From Anaerolineales bacterium HSG24 (lineage in GTDB: Bacteria; Chloroflexota; Anaerolineae; 4572-78; J111), in the NCBI GenBank assembly GCA_030377895.1, contig JAUCGB010000030.1, positions 1 through 39,106 of the forward strand: 39,106 bases of DNA. The letters are read 5' to 3'. Numbering within the stretch: position 1 is the stretch's first letter; every line of letters begins with the position of its first letter. Shown here one piece after another: positions 33,601 to 39,106 of this stretch. The translations under genes were made by a program, and so were the position numbers. The notes below the pieces were generated by a model that saw only the letters and a program-made list of their open reading frames with translations, was not told the DNA's origin and did not search any database.

Positions 33601-34211
33601 GCATAAGCGATTCCTTGCTCAATACCAATACTCATGCTGAGGCTACTTGTTCCAAATTCGGTCTCTAAAACCTTAAACTGTTCAATCGCTCGTTGCATGC
33701 GAAGACCAGCCCGCACCGCTTGTAATAGGTCGTTGTTATGGGCCTCTTTGGGAAAAAATACCAGCGCCGCGTCACCCACAAATATCAGCATGTCTCCACC
33801 GGAGGCCGTAATTGGGTCGAGGATGCTACTAAAAAACTGGTTCATGATTTGGTTCATGACCTCGCGTCCTTTCGCATCACCCGTCCGAGCTAGGAGTTCG
33901 GAGAGTGCCGTAAAGCCATTGACATCGGCAAAAATAAAACTACCTTCTATCAGCTCTCCATGAGGCTGATTAGGGGTTGGGTTAACCCCACGGAGATAAT
34001 GGGGCATGTATTGAATGAGGACACGATGCAAGGGGTTTAACGCCTGAACTGCATCAATCAGTTGATTAGTGGCTTCTTCCAACACGGTTGGCTCTAATTC
34101 ATCTAAATTATCGGGTAGCTGCCGTAAATGATTAAATAACGTCGCGGGCAAATAACGTGCTAATCGTAATCGTAAATTAGGCCAATTGGTTAGCTGTGGT
34201 TGATTCGTCAT
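30660..34211 (-). CDS. Soluble-adenylyl-cyclase-like protein: C1-C2-AAA-TPR-winged helix
   Basis: This protein of about 1183 residues contains two class III cyclase domains, a signalling ATPase, a helical-repeat region and a C-terminal winged helix. Domain C1 has both metal aspartates (FADVNGF D96, VGD D147) but lacks the Asn/Arg pair. Domain C2 lacks the metal aspartates yet keeps VNRAARL. Together they would form one active site, as in mammalian soluble adenylyl cyclase, which has the same C1-C2-ATPase-repeat order. The ATPase has Walker A GETGIGKT (K564) and Walker B LLVIIEDAHW. TPR-like helices fill about 850-1060, and the last 110 residues match the free winged-helix protein at 13240-13611. 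ATG 34211 is preferred; GTG 34253 is possible, and neither has a clear ribosome site. Whether it makes cAMP or cGMP cannot be read here. Confidence 0.88.
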   Translation of the reverse strand: MTNQPQLTNWPNLRLRLARYLPATLFNHLRQLPDNLDELEPTVLEEATNQLIDAVQALNPLHRVLIQYMPHYLRGVNPTPNQPHGELIEGSFIFADVNGFTALSELLARTGDAKGREVMNQIMNQFFSSILDPITASGGDMLIFVGDAALVFFPKEAHNNDLLQAVRAGLRMQRAIEQFKVLETEFGTSSLSMSIGIEQGIAYAAVVGTLDRMELLVSGPATYQAMKAEDIAKSGQVRLGDQALAIAQNHFTMDEAFVIDDLGNDLGDYEITAPTRKRGSTMFFGMSFDEVMDTLENNLKQVERLAPFVPEDMLALLINTDRRRKLQSEFRPVATQFINIIGLEELAINQGPEIATEVFQEYFIQAKHIIQQHEGIISQIDAYAVGFFFLNTFGVPKSHEGTSRYAISAALQLANMLNRLNQQFELDPPLTQRGGITYGLTFNGEIGANYRRESVIAGPAVNRAARLMSKAEPGQIILDSNIWQQTRNAFIGDELPAVELKGINQPVVIVNVRELRRGTRLPMMKRDLLERTSEQAKLNQALTELHDNRQEMVWLVCGETGIGKTSLMSKLAEQAKERKVTLLVGYCQPHTKHTPLSCWGDLISGWLDLEHLALSDQESQLQERLLTLGLQNLADDLVDFLSLPTHDLENRTNQSNEIYTWPNLVIELLTLLAQQNPLLVIIEDAHWIDSESLQLLENLISGIASLPIMLVITSHNQTINSHANRLELLPLSDESIEKITQRTLCSSKIDRNLAEWVCKHAGGNPLYGEELCQALTRSDAVIVDRSADEIRWTGYIPSLPLTLHELLLARLDELPLLYHEVLKRCSILGGGFRNKEVLELTRSQIEENEVHEALEQITRLSFLNRRRGSIYYFSHPLMQEAIYNTLSFQQRQQWHKRLANWLSKNLDDKQNLEQIVYHYMRSDNVKMAAKYGVMAGDKAREREAYAGASNYYQQVYSLTNAPNNYRMMALENQSDVMALQGSYGQASFLYPQAAELGSNTAMGKAAIVSGDIEMLLETEFPPQMRLWAEGSKAWMLALEGQTDTALNIAQAALEQAEGAVHTALTVLVQNLEIGRPLEEYEVWLQKFVTAILHLGISTIDLLDMPVEQSTIVNKLARKRRMTLSDIATAINRPIADVEPVLAALVEKGHIRLVKTNGKVWYKARFARKAKKKLSSKLWSALDF

Positions 34212-34477
34212 TGTTGAATATAAATAATTAGTGTCGTTTAAGGTGGACACCACCAGAATTAAGAATGAGCATTAATTAACTGTATGATAGACTAGCATAG
34301 ATTAAAGCTAAATGCAATATCTAACCATTAAATTTGTTTTGCCCGTAAGTTACCACCGAGATTGACCCACCGGAGCCAAAGACACCTTTTGTGACATTGG
34401 CCGGTTTCTGCCGCAAAACGAACCGTAGTCAGAGCCGCTCAAACCGTCCATCCTCCTCGATAATCCTGCATAAAACT

Positions 34478-34499
34478 GGAGTGCAAAGCTTGTTTTGCC
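34478..34499. repeat. Palindromic repeat, family E, partial copy
   Basis: Ggagtgcaaagct followed by tgttttgcc matches the left part of the element at 956-999. The right arm is missing, so this is a truncated copy. Confidence 0.5.
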
Positions 34500-34570
34500 A
34501 AGACGTAAGTTTCCCTAAATTGACACTCATGAGATTTGACTTACAATAGTTCTTAGTACCCGATAGTCTG

Positions 34571-34603
34571 AACTAATTAACACAGAGGAACACAAAGAAA
34601 GGA
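34571..34603. repeat. 'cacagag' repeat, family D, short copy
   Basis: Aactaattaacacagagg and the following bases match the start of the element at about 1151-1180. It ends in aaaggag (34598-34604), which is also the ribosome site of the next gene. Confidence 0.55.
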
Positions 34604-34611
34604 GCATACAA

Positions 34612-35220
34612 ATGAAATATTCTGTCATCGAGAAAGACAAATCTTATACTTTCCATGATTATTTTGACCTTGACCCACCAATCCGAGAGTTACTCGAATA
34701 TTTTGGGTATGTTTATGACATGCAAGATTATCCGTTATCCAAAACCAATATTGACTTGCAGGCGTTTAGCTACCTAAAAGGGCATGTGGAAGGCAACCTA
34801 TATCAGGTCGGTCTATCAAGTGAAACTGCTCGGCGGGAAGCACTAATTTCACCAGTTCTGATGGCCGTTGCTCGACACTTAAAAGCTATTCTTGAACTTG
34901 AATATCCCGTCAAAGTCAATCATCAACTCAAAGGCAAGATTGACTATTTCATGCGACGAGAAAACAACCTGCTCATCGTTGAAGCGAAAAAGGCTGATTT
35001 GCAACGAGGATTTACCCAACTATCTGTCGAGTTGATTGCCTTGGATCACTGGCTTGATGAGGATGATAAACCAATTTATGGGATTGTTTCCATGGGCGAG
35101 GCTTGGCGATTTGGCATCCTTAACCGACAAACAAAAGTGATTACCCAAGATATAAACCTGTTTCGTGTCCCAGCTGACTTGGACGAGCTATTGCAGATTT
35201 TATTGACGATTTTGAGTTAA
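34612..35220 (+). CDS. Stand-alone PD-(D/E)XK nuclease-like protein
   Basis: This 202-residue soluble protein fits the PD-(D/E)XK fold. The conserved acidic residue is D111 in GKIDYFM, followed by the E124-A-K126 core in LLIVEAKKADL. E76 lies in an upstream helix (RREALISPVL), and a GFTQL motif follows the lysine. Such cores occur in the N-terminal part of type I restriction R subunits and in small uncharacterised proteins. No helicase, methylase or specificity gene is nearby, so it is not part of a visible restriction system. The ATG has an excellent ribosome site (aaaggag) formed by the edge of a dispersed repeat. The substrate is unknown. It could be an orphan nuclease or a non-catalytic DNA-binding relative. 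Confidence 0.6.
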   Translation: MKYSVIEKDKSYTFHDYFDLDPPIRELLEYFGYVYDMQDYPLSKTNIDLQAFSYLKGHVEGNLYQVGLSSETARREALISPVLMAVARHLKAILELEYPVKVNHQLKGKIDYFMRRENNLLIVEAKKADLQRGFTQLSVELIALDHWLDEDDKPIYGIVSMGEAWRFGILNRQTKVITQDINLFRVPADLDELLQILLTILS

Positions 35221-35297
35221 ATCTACGGATATAACCGCCAAAAAATCAAAAACTCATGAATTATCTCTTCTCCTTGTCGGTGTTGCTTTTTTAGTCC

Positions 35298-35312
35298 AGA
35301 CCTGTCAGGTCT
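35298..35312. repeat. Short palindrome (agacct-gtc-aggtct)
   Basis: Six-base arms flank a three-base centre between two genes. It may be a degenerate dispersed palindrome or a weak terminator for the nuclease-like gene, since no T run follows. Confidence 0.4.
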
Positions 35313-35356
35313 TAAGTTTACGCTTATAGGTTGCCGTATATAACAGTATAACAACC

Positions 35357-37150
35357 ATGATCAAAAAACAATACCTAACCATAGCCATCAGCCTCATGTT
35401 GATTGGCTACCAACTAATTCGCGTCACCAATTTTGTCTCGGTCTATGGTGGCGTAGAGCATGACGGAGGCTGGATGTTAAGTATCTCCCGCTCCTTAGCC
35501 GAGCATGGAACATACACCACCATGGTCAGCACCATCGCCGACCCGACTGTCAAAGGTGCGATCAATGTCGATGACAAGTTTGATATTCAAGCCGAGGACG
35601 GACGAATCTGGTTTTTTACCGGCAACGGCATCGGCCCGGCCAGCATCATCCCCGATGCCCTCGTCATCAAGATGGTTGGCTCTAGTTTTTGGGGCTTAAA
35701 GGCTGGCCCACTGATTTTTTATACCCTATTTCTGGTGTTAGCCTGTTTGATTCTGTATCGTCTTGCCGGTTTATTTGCCATTGTCCTGTTCCATCTTTAC
35801 CTGTTCTTTTATCCGCATATCTCTATTTTTTTGGGATATGAAGCTATGGGCGAAGTGCCAGCCATGACCTACATCTTGTGGGCCTATTTAACCTTCGCCT
35901 GGGCAGTTAACAAAACGAGACCCAAAGGGTTTTCAAAACCCTTCGGGTCTGGAACTGAAAAAGGTTATAACTCGGATCACAGGACGCAAATCAACACCGC
36001 CACCTTCTGGACACGGCTGAAACAGTCCCCCTTGCTCCCCTTCTTTTTGGCCGGATTAGTCATCAGCCTAGCCTTAAACGCCAAACTGATTGCCCTCTGG
36101 TCAATTAGTGGTATTATTATCTGGAGTCTGTTCTTATGGCTTCGCCGACGGGTCAGTTTTGGGCAACTGACTGTTTTAGGAGTCGGCACGGCCCTGCTCG
36201 TAATTCTGTGGGAGTTGGTGCATCTAGTCGTCTTGACCAGTTTGACCAGCTTTGAGTTATATCAGCAAAACTTTTGGCAACGGGTCAAATTTATTTTGGA
36301 CGATGGCAGTGGGGTCGGGCTACAAATTCATTCTGGCTCAGAGTTTATGTGGGACAAATTTTACATTTTGGCTGAGGTGGCTCATCCTGAACAATGGGCG
36401 ACCATGTTCATCTTTGTCATGCTTCTATTCGGTGGCTTGACCCTCATCTATTTGCGACGTGAAACTCCATATTTGCAGAATCTCCTCGCTCCCATGTGGC
36501 TCGGCTGGTTAGCCAACACCGCTTGGTTTGTCGCCTTAGCCAAAACTGGCTGGCCTCGACATTTTTGGTTTGGGCTAGTCTTAGCCATGATGTTGTCGAG
36601 CATCATTTTGATTAGCTTTCTCAAACAGGGCAACTGGCCGAATAAACATGCCCTAAAGGTTTCTAAAACCTTTAGCATCTTGGCTTGGCTGATGTTGCTA
36701 CTTGTCGTGTGGGGCTTCATTAGTCAACCGCATGTGTGGGGGTTTTATCTGCCCGACGAGATTGTTCCCTACTGGCAACAAAAGCAGATTACCAACAAAT
36801 ACGATGCCAGCCTGCCATGGGTCATCATCCCGCGAGCCGAGCAAGAAGCGGTGGTCAACTACATCAAACAGATGCCCCTGGAGGCCAAGGTCTACTTCCC
36901 AAGTGGTCATAAGACCGCCGAGATTGCGGCTCAAACTGGGCGACTACAATACCCCATCAAACGGCGTGACTTGACCTCAGCGCATCCCCAAGATGTGGCC
37001 CTCATTGGCCCTTCCCTCATCTCTCCTTGGCTTGATCCGGTGCGCCGAGCGGATCTACTGCGCCTCGTCCAGAGTCAATGCCCTTATCCCGCCGTAGAAA
37101 ATGAATTCTACATAGTCTGCGTGATTGAGAAGAATCAAGTAGCCGATTGA
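35357..37150 (+). CDS. GT-C-type polytopic membrane protein (putative glycosyltransferase)
   Basis: This 597-residue protein has about ten membrane segments followed by a soluble C-terminal part (about 470-597). After the first span an acidic loop (VEHDGGWMLSISRSLAEHG, about 33-51) resembles the catalytic loop of GT-C glycosyltransferases such as the GT39 and ArnT-like families, which use lipid-linked sugars outside the membrane. Two palindromic repeats lie inside the coding sequence. One adds about 11 residues near 188-198 in a predicted loop; the other lies near 433-440. Neither breaks the frame. There is no clear ribosome site before the ATG. The base composition is visibly richer in G and C than in the NRPS region. 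The function is a family-level guess. Confidence 0.6.
   Translation: MIKKQYLTIAISLMLIGYQLIRVTNFVSVYGGVEHDGGWMLSISRSLAEHGTYTTMVSTIADPTVKGAINVDDKFDIQAEDGRIWFFTGNGIGPASIIPDALVIKMVGSSFWGLKAGPLIFYTLFLVLACLILYRLAGLFAIVLFHLYLFFYPHISIFLGYEAMGEVPAMTYILWAYLTFAWAVNKTRPKGFSKPFGSGTEKGYNSDHRTQINTATFWTRLKQSPLLPFFLAGLVISLALNAKLIALWSISGIIIWSLFLWLRRRVSFGQLTVLGVGTALLVILWELVHLVVLTSLTSFELYQQNFWQRVKFILDDGSGVGLQIHSGSEFMWDKFYILAEVAHPEQWATMFIFVMLLFGGLTLIYLRRETPYLQNLLAPMWLGWLANTAWFVALAKTGWPRHFWFGLVLAMMLSSIILISFLKQGNWPNKHALKVSKTFSILAWLMLLLVVWGFISQPHVWGFYLPDEIVPYWQQKQITNKYDASLPWVIIPRAEQEAVVNYIKQMPLEAKVYFPSGHKTAEIAAQTGRLQYPIKRRDLTSAHPQDVALIGPSLISPWLDPVRRADLLRLVQSQCPYPAVENEFYIVCVIEKNQVAD
35918..35950. repeat. Palindromic repeat family C inside a coding sequence (copy 1)
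   Basis: A 16-base arm (35918-35933, agacccaaagggtttt) pairs with 35935-35950 with a single G-T wobble and a one-base loop. It is translated as part of a loop in the membrane protein (PKGFSKPFGS). Confidence 0.85.
36653..36675. repeat. Palindromic repeat family C inside a coding sequence (copy 2)
   Basis: Ctaaaggttt (36653-36662) pairs perfectly with aaacctttag (36666-36675) across three bases. The wording matches copy 1 and the half copy at 3544-3555. It is translated in a different frame from copy 1. Confidence 0.75.
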
Positions 37151-37184
37151 TTGTCGGCGATGATACACTTTTTAAGGAGACAAC

Positions 37185-37607
37185 ATGTCAAAAAAACAAG
37201 TTCTTATTTTATGCACCGGCAATTCATGCCGGAGCCAAATGGCCGAAGGGCTGATTAACGCTCGATTGGGCAATCAGTACCAAGCCTACTCCGCCGGAAC
37301 CAAACCGAGCGGCTATGTCCACCCCAAAGCGATTCAGGTCATGGCCGAACTCGATATCGACCTCAGTCAGAACAAATCTCAAAATTTAGAACTATTCAAA
37401 GGCCAACCGTTTGACTTTGTCATTACCGTCTGCGGTTCAGCCAAAGAAAACTGTCCGGTTTGGTTGAGCGAGGCTGGACAAGTCGTGCATATCGGCTTTG
37501 ATGACCCCGCCGATGCCACCGGTTCTGACGAAGAGATTACTGCCGAGTTCCGCCGAGTGCGCGATGAAATCATCGAGCGAGTGTTGAATTTTCTAGCTAA
37601 GGAGTAA
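37185..37607 (+). CDS. arsC: Arsenate reductase, thioredoxin-coupled (low-MW PTP fold)
   Basis: This 140-residue cytosolic enzyme reduces arsenate to arsenite through a cysteine relay that is recharged by thioredoxin, as in Staphylococcus plasmid pI258 ArsC. The nucleophile loop C10-TGNSC-R16 binds the oxyanion. C83 and C90 (VCGSAKENCPVW) form the redox pair that separates ArsC from ordinary low-molecular-weight tyrosine phosphatases. D107-P108 is the general-acid motif. An aaggag site (37174-37179) stands 5 bases before the ATG. The next gene starts 4 bases after the stop, so they form an operon. No arsR, arsB or acr3 lies nearby, which leaves an arsenite exit route unassigned. Confidence 0.93.
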   Translation: MSKKQVLILCTGNSCRSQMAEGLINARLGNQYQAYSAGTKPSGYVHPKAIQVMAELDIDLSQNKSQNLELFKGQPFDFVITVCGSAKENCPVWLSEAGQVVHIGFDDPADATGSDEEITAEFRRVRDEIIERVLNFLAKE

Positions 37608-37611
37608 TATT

Positions 37612-38775
37612 ATGCCTCCTGAAATCAATTCACCCAATTGGGATGGATCGACCAAGATATTGGTCATGGCCTTAATGTTCGTTCTGCTTGGCATCGCGAT
37701 CTGGTTCTTTCAAAACTTAATCTACACCCTCGTCATGGCCGGAATGACCGCCTACCTGCTCAATCTGCCGATCATTCAAATAGAACAACGCACCGTACTG
37801 ACTCGGAGCGGCTCGGTGGGAGTGGTCTATCTAATCTTTTTTCTGGTCACGTTGATTTTGATGATCGCGGCCGGAGTGAACGTCTATCAGCAAGGAATCG
37901 AACTGTTCACCTTCGTGCAACAGATGATCCAAGATGGGCCGGCTCGGTTTCAACAGTTTATGAGCGAACCAATTTATATCGGCCCGTGGCCCTTTCGGTT
38001 ACAAGAACTTAACATCGACCTTAAGCAAGTGGCCGATCAGACCTTTTCCATTGTTCAGGTCGTAGTCGGGCAGAGCGCGCAATTTGTTGGCACGGCAGCC
38101 ATCAACGCCCTTGGTTGGTTAGGATCAACCTTAATCATCCTAGTTCTATCGATCTACTTTGCTATGGATTTACCTCGATTCGGTCATATTCTTACCGAAT
38201 CGATTCATGAACCCGGTTATCGGCATGATGTAGAGCGACTGTTAGCTGAGTCGGGCCGAATATGGAACGCTTATCTGCGTGGGCAAACCACCTTAGCCAT
38301 CATCGTCGCCATCATCGTCGCCACCGGGCTGACGATACTCGGGGTGAACAATTCGCTGGCTTTAGGCTTATTGGCGGGCATTTTGGATTTTATTCCCTTT
38401 CTTGGCCCAGCCATCATCATCGGCCTCTCCACACTAGTCGCTCTATTTCAAGACAGCAACTGGATGGGCCTAAGTCCCATGTGGTTTGCCTTGGTAGTCT
38501 TTGTCTTTGGCCTGATTGTGCAACAGATAGAAGGGAACTGGCTCAACCCCCGCATTATGGGTGGTGCGTTGGGACTACATCCCCTGCTGATCATGGTCGG
38601 AGCGATTATGGGCAGTACGGTGGCTGGCATCTTGGGCGTAATCTTAGCCGCCCCAGTCATGGCCACGGGCAAACTGCTCGGCACCTACGTCTGGCGTAAA
38701 ATGTTCGACCTGAAACCGTTCCCCATCACCAGAGACGGCCTCCCGGTTCCGAATAAACCGGAACCACCAACGTAG
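37612..38775 (+). CDS. AI-2E family (PerM/UPF0118) membrane permease
   Basis: This 387-residue integral membrane protein has about eight predicted spans. The C-terminal half carries the family hallmarks GLLAGILDFIPFLGPAI and EGNWLNPRIMGGALGLHPL (about 255-325). Members are linked to export of AI-2 or to Na+/H+ antiport, but most have no proven substrate. Its ribosome site (aaggag) lies in the last codons of arsC, so the two genes are translationally linked. A role in arsenic export is conceivable from the pairing but has no support in the sequence. Confidence 0.88.
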   Translation: MPPEINSPNWDGSTKILVMALMFVLLGIAIWFFQNLIYTLVMAGMTAYLLNLPIIQIEQRTVLTRSGSVGVVYLIFFLVTLILMIAAGVNVYQQGIELFTFVQQMIQDGPARFQQFMSEPIYIGPWPFRLQELNIDLKQVADQTFSIVQVVVGQSAQFVGTAAINALGWLGSTLIILVLSIYFAMDLPRFGHILTESIHEPGYRHDVERLLAESGRIWNAYLRGQTTLAIIVAIIVATGLTILGVNNSLALGLLAGILDFIPFLGPAIIIGLSTLVALFQDSNWMGLSPMWFALVVFVFGLIVQQIEGNWLNPRIMGGALGLHPLLIMVGAIMGSTVAGILGVILAAPVMATGKLLGTYVWRKMFDLKPFPITRDGLPVPNKPEPPT

Positions 38776-38799
38776 GAATGAGCAAAATTGCCCATTCGC

Positions 38800-39003
38800 T
38801 TATTCTGACCGTTTTTTGAAATCTTGATACCGCAAACTATCTGGATCACCAACATAATCCCACAAGATTAGTCCGCCCTGCCAACGAACGACCGCCACAA
38901 CACCAATTCCGCCCCATATTAGCAGAAGAGGGATATTAAAAAGTAACGATGTAAACAGCGCAGTGATAATAGGAGTATTGGCTATGGTCTTCGTTTGGGC
39001 CAA
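38800..39003 (-). CDS. Possible small membrane protein
   Basis: A 67-residue frame encodes one or two hydrophobic segments (ITALFTSLLFNIPLLLIWGGIGVVAVV) and a charged tail. The only start is TTG and there is no clear ribosome site, because an in-frame stop lies just upstream. I recognise no family. It could be the remnant of a longer gene or a chance frame. Confidence 0.3.
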   Translation of the reverse strand: MAQTKTIANTPIITALFTSLLFNIPLLLIWGGIGVVAVVRWQGGLILWDYVGDPDSLRYQDFKKRSE

Positions 39004-39057
39004 AGGCTCAAGTAGCGGGCTGAGTCAAGAAAACTTTCGGTTGAGGACAAGAACGTT

Positions 39058-39106
39058 TTTGAGCGGGTCGTCCCGGCAAGTTTACTCGGTCAAGTATCCG
39101 CTCAAA
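39058..39106. repeat. Inverted repeat at the window edge
   Basis: Tttgagcgg (39058-39066) pairs with ccgctcaaa (39098-39106) around a 31-base centre. The element may continue outside the window. Confidence 0.45.

Larger units (their letters stand above)
34212..34611. other. 400-base divergent intergenic stretch
   Basis: This region lies between the cyclase (minus) and the nuclease-like gene (plus). It should hold both promoters, but no convincing -35/-10 pair was found. It carries a partial family E repeat (34478-34499) and a family D repeat (34571-34603). The part around 34350-34450 is more GC-rich than its flanks and contains no recognisable gene. Confidence 0.5.

Noticed and set aside
34350..34450. 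GC-richer piece as a transposase remnant
   Set aside because: No frame of useful length and no recognisable transposase motif or terminal repeats could be found.
38262..38699. 145-codon plus-strand frame within the AI-2E permease gene
   Set aside because: It is a shifted frame, rich in His and Arg, within a gene whose own frame has full family motifs.

Overview
The window looks like chromosomal DNA of a Chloroflexota bacterium, probably of Anaerolineae type. This is inferred from gene types and repeat style, because no rRNA or marker search was possible. The clues are a phosphatase-like protein joined by one membrane span to an NBR1-type extracellular domain, ParA/MinD ATPases with an 'RGGTGKS' P-loop, a large cyclase-AAA-TPR protein, an MFS-HEAT-cyclic-nucleotide-binding fusion, and intergenic DNA full of short palindromic and 'cacagag' repeats.

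Left part (1-9.1 kb, mostly + strand): a small HD-domain protein with its own terminator, a repeat-filled gap, a PP2C-like/NBR1-like membrane protein, trmL (minus strand), ridA, a four-S1-domain RNA-binding protein with a clear promoter, a second repeat-filled gap, and a clpC whose middle (M) domain is replaced by a short repetitive linker. A perfect 22-bp hairpin closes clpC and the converging sixA.

Middle part (9.1-34.2 kb): every gene is on the minus strand. Read in the direction of transcription (right to left) it starts with a soluble-adenylyl-cyclase-like protein (C1-C2-AAA-TPR-winged helix) and a MinD-like ATPase, ending at a terminator. Next comes a tightly packed run: MFS-HEAT-cyclic-nucleotide-binding transporter, NRPS 1 (formyltransferase, partial C, A, T), NRPS 2 (TubC-type docking, C, A, T, reductase), a family-5 peptide-binding lipoprotein and a HAMP-GAF membrane sensor. 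A winged-helix protein and a second MinD-like ATPase follow. The last block is a nucleotidyltransferase, tpiA, a membrane protein with HExxH, and sixA. Both NRPS A domains read as asparagine-activating, and the assembly line begins with formylation and ends in an unusual reductase that resembles cyanobacterial acyl-ACP reductase (AAR). The expected product is therefore a small formylated Asn-Asn aldehyde or something derived from it. Genes for making, possibly exporting, binding and sensing the product appear to share one operon, which is the most interesting hypothesis here.

A second unexpected pattern is a winged-helix domain of about 110 residues with a basic tail ending 'W.ALD'. It occurs twice, once as a free protein and once as the C-terminus of the cyclase, and each copy lies directly upstream of a MinD-like ATPase. 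This looks like a duplicated two-part signalling module.

Right part (34.6-39.1 kb, + strand, visibly more GC-rich): a stand-alone PD-(D/E)XK nuclease-like protein, a GT-C-type membrane protein carrying two palindromic repeats inside its coding sequence, a thioredoxin-type arsenate reductase and an AI-2E-family permease. A doubtful small membrane ORF and an inverted repeat lie at the window edge. No tRNA, rRNA, CRISPR array or intact insertion sequence was recognised.
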